Assembly (NCBI GenBank): GCA_028280105.1
Contig: JANQML010000373.1
Location: forward strand, 1-51,882
Reading direction: 5' to 3'
Source: Desulfobacula sp.
Lineage (GTDB): Bacteria > Desulfobacterota > Desulfobacteria > Desulfobacterales > Desulfobacteraceae
DNA length: 51,882 nucleotides
The notes below the pieces were generated by a model. The model made no database searches. It was not told the DNA's origin and saw nothing but the letters and a program-made list of their open reading frames with translations. The translations under genes were made by a program, and so were the position numbers. This document shows, piece after piece, positions 38,624-47,173 of this stretch (positions are counted from its first letter, which is position 1; each line of letters starts with the position of its first letter).

Positions 38624-40108
38624 TTAAAGGCTTTGAATATAGGCATTCAATTCATTATCCAAACCCGGCTCCAGCAGAGGGGTTTTCAGCGATTCAATCC
38701 GTTCATTAAATATATCCCTGGCCCTTTGCAGAAGGGTTTCCCTCTTTTTCGCCCACATATCATAGGGCTGCCAAAAGGAGACATTCGGCCGCCACACCGT
38801 GTGGCAATTCTCAAATACGGCCCTCTCCATCAGATAGGTTCCCATGTGGTCTACGTTTTGGATCATATTAAAAACGGACTGCCGGTCAAAACGGCCCATT
38901 CCCCTGTTCAGAAGTTCAACCCGGTTGATCAACTCTTCATCCAGAATCCACTTTTCAAACGAGGTGCTCATGATGGAATCCAGTACGCCCAGGCACTCAT
39001 TCACAACCCCCACCCCTGCCATTACATGGGACAGGTAATTCTGCATGGTTTCCATGCCGGCCTGAAAATCAGCTTGCTTGGCCTCACTGAGACCGGCCAT
39101 GGCCCGGGACGGCAGGTTGTAATACCGGGCCATCTGCATGCAGGCCATCCCGACCAGCGTTCCCTGCGGTGCTGCCGTAATGGTGTTGGCCCACCGCATA
39201 TCAGCGGTCATGGCACCGCTGGAATAGACCACGGGTGTGCCCGGGGAAACGGCCTGTGTCAGACAGATACCGGCCAGGTTTTCCGCATTAATGACGGCCA
39301 GCATGCCGTACATGTCCAGGGGGGCGGTCAGGCCTGCCATGGGACCGGGCAGGATGAAGAGCACCTGGCGGTGCCCGGCATAGGCCATAAGGGTTTGGCA
39401 GGCCAGAGGGTCAAATCCTAAAGGGCTGGTGGGGTTGACACTATAGGCAATGACGTGGTTTTCCTTTAAAAAACCGTTCCCGTACACCATTTCAAGCAGG
39501 GTAAAACTCTGCCGGGTCTCCTCAGGATCGGTGGCAACACCGATCAGGGGTTTATGGCTGTACCGCATCAGGTGCCGCAGGAGATGAAGATGCTTTGATT
39601 TATCAGGCATGCCGGACGGTTCAATGGGAACGGCCCCTACCATATCCACCAGGTGGCTGGTCTGGCAGAGCCGGGTGATATTGTCAAAGTCTTCAATCGT
39701 ACCGGGTCGTTTCCGGCCGTCCGGTTCAATCACGGACAGGGTCCCGTTGCCCGGACAGACCACCGGCCGGGTCTGGCCTTTTCCGAAAACGAGTGGCGGC
39801 AGGCTGCTGTCCCGACCCTTCATCTCAAAACTTTCCGGTGCGGTCTTCATCAATCGGGTAACAAGGGGCTCATCCAGGAAGACCACCTCACCATCCAGCC
39901 TTGCGCCTTGTTTAGAAAGTAAATTCCGGGCTTCAGGCAGGCAGATCCGGAGTCCTTTTTTTGACAAAATATCCAATGTCAGCTGATGAATGGCTTCGAC
40001 ATCAGATATTGACATCACATCTATCGGAAAATTGAAAAACAATCCCTTATCCTTTAAATCTTCCATATTGATCTGATTATCTCCCTTCCGTGTTCGAGAT
40101 CTTTGCAT
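38624..40108 (-). CDS. MttB-family methyltransferase without pyrrolysine, substrate unknown
   Basis: 494 residues, or 480 if translation starts at ATG 40066 (MEDLKDKGLFFNFPID); both starts have only moderate ribosome binding sites. It is homologous over its length to the pyrrolysine enzyme downstream. In the aligned active-site segment LPSRAMAGLSEAK, Leu340 stands where the neighbour has pyrrolysine. Non-Pyl MttB-family members include glycine betaine and proline betaine corrinoid methyltransferases (MtgB, MtpB), so a quaternary amine is the likely substrate class. Other preserved blocks are VNPTSPLGFDPLACQTL, GPMAGLTAPL and HRQVLFILPGP. It is preceded by a sigma-54 promoter and probably co-transcribed with mttB. 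Confidence 0.87.
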   Translation of the reverse strand: MQRSRTRKGDNQINMEDLKDKGLFFNFPIDVMSISDVEAIHQLTLDILSKKGLRICLPEARNLLSKQGARLDGEVVFLDEPLVTRLMKTAPESFEMKGRDSSLPPLVFGKGQTRPVVCPGNGTLSVIEPDGRKRPGTIEDFDNITRLCQTSHLVDMVGAVPIEPSGMPDKSKHLHLLRHLMRYSHKPLIGVATDPEETRQSFTLLEMVYGNGFLKENHVIAYSVNPTSPLGFDPLACQTLMAYAGHRQVLFILPGPMAGLTAPLDMYGMLAVINAENLAGICLTQAVSPGTPVVYSSGAMTADMRWANTITAAPQGTLVGMACMQMARYYNLPSRAMAGLSEAKQADFQAGMETMQNYLSHVMAGVGVVNECLGVLDSIMSTSFEKWILDEELINRVELLNRGMGRFDRQSVFNMIQNVDHMGTYLMERAVFENCHTVWRPNVSFWQPYDMWAKKRETLLQRARDIFNERIESLKTPLLEPGLDNELNAYIQSL

Positions 40109-40191
40109 CTGTATAACGATCGTCCTATATGTTCCCGTGCTTTTTTTCTTTCCAAATCTTTAAAATCGAAACCACCGGCGAAGTTTGATTG

Positions 40192-40207
40192 TGCATTTTA
40201 TATGCCA
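40192..40207 (-). promoter_or_regulatory. Sigma-54 promoter of the methyltransferase genes
   Basis: The minus strand reads TGGCATATAAAATGCA, with GG and GC exactly 10 bases apart. It matches the consensus apart from T for C at the sixth position and A in place of one T before TGC. It predicts a transcript start about 70 nt before ATG 40108. Confidence 0.75.
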
Positions 40208-40268
40208 TCGGAGATAAGAGAGCCTGCCTATCGGTTAAAAGCGCTAAGGCTGTTAAGATTTTTTTCTT

Positions 40269-40432
40269 CGGTTTAAAAAAAACCGCTTTCATTGTCGGTT
40301 ATTGAGCCGCTTAAAAAGGGATCAGACGATAAGATTTTTTTAACTTTTTAATAAATTTCTCAGATTTCAACCCGGATAACCGAGTTCAAAATTTAGCCGC
40401 CCTGTTCGGAAGGCGGGTTTAAAAAAACCGCT
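40269..40432. repeat. Two related hairpin-like elements
   Basis: CGGTTTAAAAAAAACCGCT at 40269-40287 and a near copy, GCGGGTTTAAAAAAACCGCT, at 40413-40432 each form GC-tipped A/T-rich inverted repeats. They flank the shared 21-nt element. They may be operators, or tandemly derived sequences. Confidence 0.5.
40342..40362. promoter_or_regulatory. Candidate activator site, copy 1 of a shared 21-nt element
   Basis: It starts AACTTTTTAATAAA and ends TTCTCA. An almost identical copy (one mismatch) is at 50052-50072 upstream of the corrinoid gene. It lies about 135 bp from the -24/-12 promoter of the methyltransferase genes and about 148 bp from that of the importer, a suitable enhancer position for both. 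Confidence 0.6.
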
Positions 40433-40509
40433 CCGATTCTCTAATACAAAGGCCTGCCAACTTATTTAGATTGGCTCCGGGCGCTTACTCCTGAACAGAT
40501 GCGGGCCTA

Positions 40510-40525
40510 TGGCACATAAGATGCA
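40510..40525 (+). promoter_or_regulatory. Sigma-54 promoter of the amine-module importer
   Basis: TGGCACATAAGATGCA, with GG and GC exactly 10 bases apart, is close to the consensus TGGCAC-N5-TTGCA. It gives a leader of about 110 nt to the ATG at 40649. Confidence 0.85.
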
Positions 40526-40648
40526 AATTACCGAAAGAAAGCAGGTCCTGTTCTGATTCCGGAAATTAGGAATAAAAAACGGCACAGGACGCATGGATTT
40601 TAGGATTCATTGGTTTCACCCCTAACACTTATAGAAAGGACATGAGTT

Positions 40649-42214
40649 ATGCAAAATGGTAAGAATGGATTAACCAGAAGAGAATTTATGGCAGGTGCCG
40701 TGGCTGCAGGCGTGGCTGTTTCTATTCCCGGACAGGGTCTTTTTAATACCGCCTGGGCAGCCGGACCTAAAAAGGGGGGTGCCATGAAACTGGGTCTTGC
40801 CGGCGGTTCCACCACGGACAGTCTTGATCCGGCCACATTCTCCGGTGTTTTTGACCAGATGAGCAGCATGGGCCTTTACCGGAATCCATTCCTGGAATTA
40901 GATAGAAACGGAGAACTGCATCCTGAGCTGGTGGCTGAATGGCAGGCAGAGCCCGGTGCCAAGGTATGGAAATTCAAACTTCGGCAAGACGTGGAATTTC
41001 ACAACGGCAAAACCATGGATGCCGATGATGCCGTTTTCAGCATCAATCACCACCGGGGAGAGGGAAATAAATCCCAGATCGCCTCGGTAGTAAAACCGAT
41101 AAAGGAAGTTAAAAAAACCGGGAAATACGAATTTAACGTTATCCTTGATTCTCCGAATGCGGATTTTCCATATATTTTAAGTTCAACCCGCATGCCCTGT
41201 GTTCCTGCCGATACAACGGATTTCCAGGACGGCATGGGAACCGGCGGCTATGTTCTCAAAGAATGGGAACCCGGTGTCCGCGCCTATGGTGAAAGAAATC
41301 CCAACTATTTTAAAGAGGACCGTGCCTGGTTTGATTCCGTGGAAATTATCACCATGACGGATGACACGGCCCGGACCACGGCGCTGAAAACAGGCCAGGT
41401 GGATATGATCAACCGCCCGGACCGGAAGACGGCCAGGCTGCTGGGAAGAATGAAAGGCATCCAGGTCATCAACACCCCCGGCGGCCTGAAATATACCTTT
41501 CCCATGCGAAAAGATATGAAGCCCTATGACAACCCGGATTTCAGAAAAGCGGTCAAATATTCCGTAGACCGGGAAGCCCTGATCAAGACCATTCTCCAGG
41601 GGTATGGGGTGATGGGCAATGATATTCCGGTCCCGTCCTTTGTTAAGTTTGCCGCCACCAGTATCCCCCAGCGCCAATACGATCCTGAAAAAGTTAAATT
41701 CCACCTTAAGAAATCCGGATACCAGGATGAGGTGGTCCGTCTTCATGTGGCAGACATGGTTTACAACGGCTGCGTGGATACGGCCCAGCTCTGGAAGGAA
41801 CATGCCACCAAGGCCGGACTTAAAATGGAAGTTGTCAAGGAAGCCAATGACGGCTACTGGTCGAAAGTATGGCGGGTCAAACCGTTTTGTGCCTCTTTCT
41901 GGTACGCCCGGCCCACCATTGACTGGATCCTGTCCATGACCTACGTATCAGATGCCTCTGCCAATGAATCTTTCTGGAAAGTGCCCTCCTTTGATAAGCT
42001 GGTGAAAGCGGCACGGGCGGAACTCAATGAAGACAAGCGCCGCGATATGTATTTTGAACTTCAGAAAATCCTCCATGAAGACGGTTCGGTAGTGATTCCC
42101 ATGATTGCCAATATCGTGGATGCCGCCAGTGACAAAATCGGTTTCAACCCGGTTGCCGGCAATGTTGAACTCGACGGCCTACGCGCCTGCGAGCGGTGGT
42201 GGTTTAAATCATAA
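40649..42214 (+). CDS. ABC importer substrate-binding protein (family 5), Tat-exported
   Basis: 521 residues of the dipeptide/oligopeptide/opine binding family (SBP_bac_5). The N-terminus has a twin-arginine motif (TRREFM, 9-14) followed by a hydrophobic stretch and AWAA near 35-38, so export as a folded protein by Tat is expected. Core blocks: WKFKLRQDVEFHNGKTMDADDAVFS near 110, GTGGYVLKEWEPG, and PDFRKAVKYSVDREALIKTI near 300. The ATG has AAAGGA 8 nt upstream. It is the first of four importer genes and is sigma-54 controlled. From context I infer a methylated amine or its precursor as ligand; peptide or opine uptake is the conventional alternative. Confidence 0.92.
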   Translation: MQNGKNGLTRREFMAGAVAAGVAVSIPGQGLFNTAWAAGPKKGGAMKLGLAGGSTTDSLDPATFSGVFDQMSSMGLYRNPFLELDRNGELHPELVAEWQAEPGAKVWKFKLRQDVEFHNGKTMDADDAVFSINHHRGEGNKSQIASVVKPIKEVKKTGKYEFNVILDSPNADFPYILSSTRMPCVPADTTDFQDGMGTGGYVLKEWEPGVRAYGERNPNYFKEDRAWFDSVEIITMTDDTARTTALKTGQVDMINRPDRKTARLLGRMKGIQVINTPGGLKYTFPMRKDMKPYDNPDFRKAVKYSVDREALIKTILQGYGVMGNDIPVPSFVKFAATSIPQRQYDPEKVKFHLKKSGYQDEVVRLHVADMVYNGCVDTAQLWKEHATKAGLKMEVVKEANDGYWSKVWRVKPFCASFWYARPTIDWILSMTYVSDASANESFWKVPSFDKLVKAARAELNEDKRRDMYFELQKILHEDGSVVIPMIANIVDAASDKIGFNPVAGNVELDGLRACERWWFKS

Positions 42215-42288
42215 CCCCTCAACCCTCCCGGCAGGATTTTTCCGGAATCTTTCTCATGTGAGATCCTGCCGGGGTAAAAGAGAGAACC

Positions 42289-43260
42289 ATGAAATTCATA
42301 CGATCAAATTTCATATTATCCATGGTATTGAAAAGAACGGGGTTTTCACTGCTCACCCTGTTCACGATCTCCATACTGATTTTTGTGGGGGTGGAGGCCC
42401 TTCCCGGTGATACGGCCGAAGCCATCCTGGGTCAGGGTGCCACCCCGGAAAATGTGGCGGCGCTCCGCCATGAACTGAAACTGGATATGCCCCTTCATAC
42501 CCGGTATATCTCCTGGCTGGGAGATCTGGCCCAGGGAGATCTGGGCAACTCTCTCTCCAATGGCAGGCCGGTTTCCGAGGTGATCGGCTGGCGGTTTGAA
42601 AACACCCTTATCCTGGCGTTTTCAGCAGCAATCGTGTCCATTCCGCTGGCCATAGTCCTGGGACTGGTCTGTGCGCTCTACCAGAACTCGTGGCTGGACA
42701 GGTTTTTATCCACCACCACGTTGAGCGCGATTTCCCTGCCTGAATTTTTTGTAGCCTATCTGCTGATTTATATCTTTGTGGTGCAGTTGGGTCTGTTTCC
42801 CAGTGTGGCGATCCTGAAGCCGGACATGGCCCTGTCGGAGATGGTGAATGTCCTGGTGTTGCCCTGCCTGACCCTGACCCTTGTGGTACTCGCCCATATG
42901 ATGCGGATGACACGGGCCACCATTATCGGCGTACTGAACAGCCCGTATATTGAGATGGCCCGGCTCAAAGGGGTCCGAAAACCGAAAATTATTTTCCGCC
43001 ATGCACTGCCCAATGCCCTGGCCCCCATTATCAACGTTGTGGTGATGGACCTTGCCTGGCTGGTGGTGGGGGTGGTTGTCGTGGAGGTGGTGTTTGTCTA
43101 CCCGGGCCTGGGCCAGCTGCTGGTGGATTCGGTCTCCAAAAGGGATATTCCCGTTGTCCAGTCTTCCGGGTTGATATTTGCCTGCACCTATATTTTTCTT
43201 AACCTGACGGCGGATATCCTCTCCATCCTGTCCAACCCGAAGCTCAGAAAGCCCAAATGA
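42289..43260 (+). CDS. ABC importer permease 1 (DppB/OppB type)
   Basis: 323-residue inner membrane permease with an N-terminal helix (GFSLLTLFTISILIFVGVEALPGD) and five more predicted segments. The EAA motif contacting the ATPase is visible in the cytoplasmic loop (EMARLKGVRKPKIIFRHALPNALAPI, near 225-250). GDLGNSLSNGRPV is typical of the family. The stop is 11 bp before the next permease gene. It acts with permease 2 and the fused ATPase. Confidence 0.92.
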   Translation: MKFIRSNFILSMVLKRTGFSLLTLFTISILIFVGVEALPGDTAEAILGQGATPENVAALRHELKLDMPLHTRYISWLGDLAQGDLGNSLSNGRPVSEVIGWRFENTLILAFSAAIVSIPLAIVLGLVCALYQNSWLDRFLSTTTLSAISLPEFFVAYLLIYIFVVQLGLFPSVAILKPDMALSEMVNVLVLPCLTLTLVVLAHMMRMTRATIIGVLNSPYIEMARLKGVRKPKIIFRHALPNALAPIINVVVMDLAWLVVGVVVVEVVFVYPGLGQLLVDSVSKRDIPVVQSSGLIFACTYIFLNLTADILSILSNPKLRKPK

Positions 43261-43270
43261 TGAGGTACGC

Positions 43271-44098
43271 ATGAAAAATCTGATCAAACTCTTAAAAACA
43301 AGCCCGTTATCTGCCCGCTTCGGCATGGCCGTTATTCTTATCAGCCTGGGCGTGGCATTATTGGCACCGGTTCTGGCCCCGTACGGTGAATCGGAAGTGG
43401 TTTCGGATGTCTGGCTGCCGGCCGGCAGTGATCACCTGCTCGGTACGGACCAGCTGGGCCGGGATATGCTGAGCCGGTTGATTTACGGTGCCAGAAATTC
43501 CATCAGCATTGCATTTCTCACCACCATGCTGGCCTTTGGCGTCGGTGCCGTACTCGGCCTGGTGGCGGCCACCACCGGCGGCTGGCTGGATAACCTGCTC
43601 AGCCGGATCGTGGATATTTTCATGGCCTTTCCCACCCTGATCCTCGCATTGATGATCCTCTCCATACTGGGGACATCCATCCCGGTTCTCATTGTGGTCG
43701 TGGCCCTCCTGGATTCCACACGGGTCTTCCGGCTGGCCCGGGCCCTTGCCATGGATATTGCCATCATGGAATTTGTGGATGCGGCCCGGCTCAGGGGAGA
43801 AAAAACCTTTTACATTGTCCGGAGAGAAATTCTGCCCAATGCACTGCCCGCATTGATCGCTGAGTTCGGCCTCCGGTTCTGCTTTATATTCCTGTTCATC
43901 AGCGCGCTTTCTTTTTTAGGGCTCGGGATTCAGCCACCCACGGCAGACTGGGGCTCCATGGTAAGGGAAAATTCCGGTGCCATTAATTTCGGCATTTTGA
44001 CCCCTCTGTATCCGGCCGGCACCATAGCGCTGCTCACTGTTTCAATTAATCTGGTCGTGGACTGGTTCCTGCACCGGTCCGCCCAGATCAGGGCCTGA
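43271..44098 (+). CDS. ABC importer permease 2 (DppC/OppC type)
   Basis: 275-residue permease. The N-terminal helix (AVILISLGVALLAPVLAPYG) is followed by the family motif HLLGTDQLGRDMLSRLIYGAR, near 55-75. The EAA motif is EFVDAARLRGEKTFYIVRREILPNALP, near 160-185. LSFLGLGIQPPTADWGSMVREN near 215-236 is typical of DppC. It forms a heterodimer with permease 1 and starts 10 bp after it, with GAGG upstream. Confidence 0.93.
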   Translation: MKNLIKLLKTSPLSARFGMAVILISLGVALLAPVLAPYGESEVVSDVWLPAGSDHLLGTDQLGRDMLSRLIYGARNSISIAFLTTMLAFGVGAVLGLVAATTGGWLDNLLSRIVDIFMAFPTLILALMILSILGTSIPVLIVVVALLDSTRVFRLARALAMDIAIMEFVDAARLRGEKTFYIVRREILPNALPALIAEFGLRFCFIFLFISALSFLGLGIQPPTADWGSMVRENSGAINFGILTPLYPAGTIALLTVSINLVVDWFLHRSAQIRA

Positions 44099-44109
44099 AA
44101 GGGGGAAAA

Positions 44110-45738
44110 ATGACGGAAGACAGACTATTGACCATTACCGGCCTTGAGATCGAGGGAAGACAGGACGGCCAGTGGAAACCGGTTGTCAAAGGGGTGGACG
44201 TCCACCTGGACCGCGGGGAGGTCCTGGGCCTTATCGGTGAATCCGGGGCCGGTAAATCCACCATCGGCCTGGCGGCCATGGGATATGCCAGGGACGGCTG
44301 CCGTATCAGCGGCGGCACCATCAATTATCTGGGAAAAGAACTCAGGCAGGCGGATGAAAGGGCACTGGAGGATATCCGGGGGTACAAAATCGCCTACGTG
44401 GCCCAGAGTGCGGCGGCCAGCTTCAACCCCTCCCATAAACTGCTGACCCAGTTTGCCGAAACCCCGCTGGCGCATAAAATGATGACCATGGAAGCGGCAA
44501 GGGAAAAAGCGGTCGGCCTCTATTCCCGGCTCTTTCTGCCGGACCCGGAAGGGATCGGATACCGCTATCCCCATCAGGTTTCCGGCGGCCAGCTTCAGCG
44601 GGCCATGGTGGCCATGGCCATGGCCTGTGATCCGGACATTATTGTATTTGACGAGCCCACCACCGCCCTGGATGTGACCACCCAGATCGAGGTACTGTCC
44701 GCCATTAAAGAGGTGGTTCGCAACAGCAATTGTGCGGCCATCTATATCACCCATGACCTGGCTGTGGTGGCGCAGCTTTCAGACAGGATCATGGTGCTGC
44801 GGTACGGTGAGGTCGTGGAAGAAGGCAATGCCCGTTCCATGCTGGACAGCCCCAAGGAAAAATATACGGCGGATCTTCTGGCCGTGCGGCGCCAGGTCAA
44901 AGCCGTCCGGCCCGCCAGAAAGGAAGAGCCCCTGATGCGGGTGGAGCATATCACGGCGGCCTATCCGAACGGACCCGACATCCTGCATGACGTCAGTTTC
45001 AACGTTCACCGGGGGCGTACCGTGGCCGTTGTCGGGGAGTCCGGCAGCGGAAAAACATCTGTCGCGCGGGTCATTACCGGATTCCTGCCCCAACGCGACG
45101 GCATGGTTTACTTTGACGGCATTGAGATGTCTCCTCTTCTGAAACACCGGGATAAGAGCCGCCTCAGGAAATGGCAGATGATTTTCCAGATGCCGGATGT
45201 GGCGGTCAATCCGCGGCACAAGGTCAAGGAAATCATCGGCCGGCCCGTCTCCTTTTATTACGGATCAACCCCCAAAGAGGTACAACGCCGTGTCAGTGAA
45301 CTCCTGGATATGATCGAACTGGATGACGGCTACCTGGACCGGTATCCGTCGGAACTGTCGGGCGGGGAAAAGCAGCGGATCTGCATTGCCAGGGCCCTGG
45401 CAGCCAACCCGGAGCTGATCATCTGCGACGAGGTGACCAGTGCCCTGGATCAACTGGTGGCCGAGGAGATTTTAAAACTTTTGCAGCGGCTCCAGGATGA
45501 GCTCAACATGAGTTATCTTTTCATCACCCATGATCTGGCCACGGTGAAAGCCATTGCCGACGACATTGTGGTCATGTACCAGGGAAGGGTGGTGGAACAC
45601 GGACCGCGGCAGGAGGTCCTTGCCCCGCCCCACCATGCGTATACGGAACTGCTTCTCTCATCTGTTCCGGAAATGGATCCGGACTGGCTGGACAAGCTTC
45701 TGGAGAAAAGGAAATCAAAAAAAAGCGTACCGGTTTAG
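44110..45738 (+). CDS. ABC importer fused double ATPase (DppD-DppF type)
   Basis: 542 residues carrying two nucleotide-binding domains in one chain, where dipeptide importers usually have two separate proteins. First half: Walker A GESGAGKST near 40-48, signature VSGGQLQ, Walker B IIVFDEPTTALD, switch His in ITHDLA. Second half, from about 275: Walker A GESGSGKTS, signature LSGGEKQRICIARAL, Walker B LIICDEVTSALD, His in ITHDLA. The second Walker B ends in Glu-Val, keeping the catalytic Glu. It starts 11 bp after permease 2 and ends in TAG, here an ordinary stop. It energises the importer of the amine module. Confidence 0.94.
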   Translation: MTEDRLLTITGLEIEGRQDGQWKPVVKGVDVHLDRGEVLGLIGESGAGKSTIGLAAMGYARDGCRISGGTINYLGKELRQADERALEDIRGYKIAYVAQSAAASFNPSHKLLTQFAETPLAHKMMTMEAAREKAVGLYSRLFLPDPEGIGYRYPHQVSGGQLQRAMVAMAMACDPDIIVFDEPTTALDVTTQIEVLSAIKEVVRNSNCAAIYITHDLAVVAQLSDRIMVLRYGEVVEEGNARSMLDSPKEKYTADLLAVRRQVKAVRPARKEEPLMRVEHITAAYPNGPDILHDVSFNVHRGRTVAVVGESGSGKTSVARVITGFLPQRDGMVYFDGIEMSPLLKHRDKSRLRKWQMIFQMPDVAVNPRHKVKEIIGRPVSFYYGSTPKEVQRRVSELLDMIELDDGYLDRYPSELSGGEKQRICIARALAANPELIICDEVTSALDQLVAEEILKLLQRLQDELNMSYLFITHDLATVKAIADDIVVMYQGRVVEHGPRQEVLAPPHHAYTELLLSSVPEMDPDWLDKLLEKRKSKKSVPV

Positions 45739-45787
45739 ACAGGTTCCTGGTCAATGCTAGCCAACGATAGATAGATACTGAAGAACC

Positions 45788-47173
45788 TCACTCCTCGGCA
45801 AGCTTTTTTAATTGGTACCGAAACGTATGATGCTTAATGTTTAATAATTTGGCGGCCCGGGTCTCATTGCCATTGGCCATTTTCATGGCCTGGCCGAAAT
45901 AGAATTGATCCAGGGCTGCCCGGACCTTGACAAGATCGATTCCCGTGGGCGGCAGCGGCGGGAACCGGTCCTCTTCCAGCCCCTCCATGACCCGGCCCCG
46001 TTCGATTTTTTCCAGATCCAGATCCGACGGGGTCAACTCGGTTCCCTGGGCAGTCAGAACCGCTCTTTCCATCATATTTTTCAGCTCCCTGACATTACCA
46101 CTCCACACGTAGAGTTTAAGCAGGTCAATTGCTTTTTCACTGATGCCGGTCAGATTCTTATTAAACTTTTCATTATACGTCTCAAGGAAATACCGGGCCA
46201 GAAGAAGGGTGTCTTCCTCCCGTTCATTCAATGAAGGGACATTGATCTTGACAACCCCCAAGCGAAAATAGAGGTCTTTTCGAAATTCATTTTTATGGAT
46301 CATCTCGTCCAGATCTTTGTTGGTGGCTGAAATAATCCGTGTTTTTACCACCTGTTTGGTGATACTGCCGACTTTGTAAAACTCGCCGGATTCCATGAAA
46401 CGGAGAAGTTTTGCCTGGGCTTCCAGATCAAGGTCTCCGACCTCATCAAGGAAAAGCGTGCCATTATCCGCCGCCTCGATCAATCCCTTTTTACCCAAGG
46501 TGCTGGCACCGGAAAACGCACCTTTTTCATAGCCGAACAATTCACTCTCCAACAGCTCTTTTGGGATGGCGGCGCAATTCACCGTTATCAGCGGCCCTTT
46601 AAAATTCGGACTTTTGTGGTGAATGGTTTCTGCGATCAGTTCTTTTCCCGTGCCCGTGTCCCCGATAATCAGGATAGGGGTATCCGGGCTTTGGGCCACC
46701 CTTTCGATATACGCCATAATATCGTGAATGGCACGACTTTCACCGATAAAACAGGGCAGGTTTTCTCGGATCTGCTTTTCTTTGAGTTCCCATATCTCCT
46801 TTTTCAGACGGACCGTTTCAAGCGCATTGGCAACGGTAATTTCAAGGGATTCCATATGGATCGGTTTGACAATATAATCATATGCTCCCTTTTTCATGCA
46901 CTCTATGACCAGTTTAATATCTTCATAGGCGGTTATCATGATGATCAGGACATCGGACTTAAGGGATTTGAATTCCTGAATGGCCTTGCTGCCTTTCATT
47001 CCGGGCAGTTCTATGTCCAGCAGTATCAGATCCGGCTCATGTTGACCAAACTGCTGAATCGCATCTTCCGCCGTTTCAAATGTACAAACCGTATAGTCAT
47101 CCTCAAATTCAAAGGCAATGCCTTCGCGTATCGTCTTTTCATCATCTACGATGTATATGGTATAATCGATCAT
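45788..47173 (-). CDS. NtrC-family response regulator (sigma-54 activator) of the amine module
   Basis: 461 residues: receiver domain with acidic pair Asp10-Asp11, phospho-acceptor Asp53 (LLDIELPGMKG) and Lys in DYIVKPIHMESL; AAA+ domain with Walker A GDTGTGKE, Walker B LFLDE, and the sigma-54 contact loop as GAFSGA (218-223) instead of GAFTGA; C-terminal Fis-type helix-turn-helix (NETRAAKLLNIKHHTFRYQLKKL). Thr to Ser in the loop is conservative. Its start overlaps the stop of the sensor kinase gene by 4 bp, so the two are coupled. It is the best candidate to activate the three sigma-54 promoters of this module. Confidence 0.95.
   Translation of the reverse strand: MIDYTIYIVDDEKTIREGIAFEFEDDYTVCTFETAEDAIQQFGQHEPDLILLDIELPGMKGSKAIQEFKSLKSDVLIIMITAYEDIKLVIECMKKGAYDYIVKPIHMESLEITVANALETVRLKKEIWELKEKQIRENLPCFIGESRAIHDIMAYIERVAQSPDTPILIIGDTGTGKELIAETIHHKSPNFKGPLITVNCAAIPKELLESELFGYEKGAFSGASTLGKKGLIEAADNGTLFLDEVGDLDLEAQAKLLRFMESGEFYKVGSITKQVVKTRIISATNKDLDEMIHKNEFRKDLYFRLGVVKINVPSLNEREEDTLLLARYFLETYNEKFNKNLTGISEKAIDLLKLYVWSGNVRELKNMMERAVLTAQGTELTPSDLDLEKIERGRVMEGLEEDRFPPLPPTGIDLVKVRAALDQFYFGQAMKMANGNETRAAKLLNIKHHTFRYQLKKLAEE

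Larger units (their letters stand above)
40109..40648. other. 540-bp divergent control region of the amine module
   Basis: No gene is visible. It separates the methyltransferase genes (minus) from the importer operon (plus). It holds two divergent sigma-54 promoters, a shared 21-nt element between them, repeats of TAAGATTTTTTT (around 40255 and 40330), and two similar hairpin-like elements (40269-40287 and 40412-40432). Confidence 0.75.

Noticed and set aside
38546..39421. Plus-strand frame of 291 codons antisense to the second MttB-family gene
   Set aside because: Shadow of a clearly conserved gene; no start signals.
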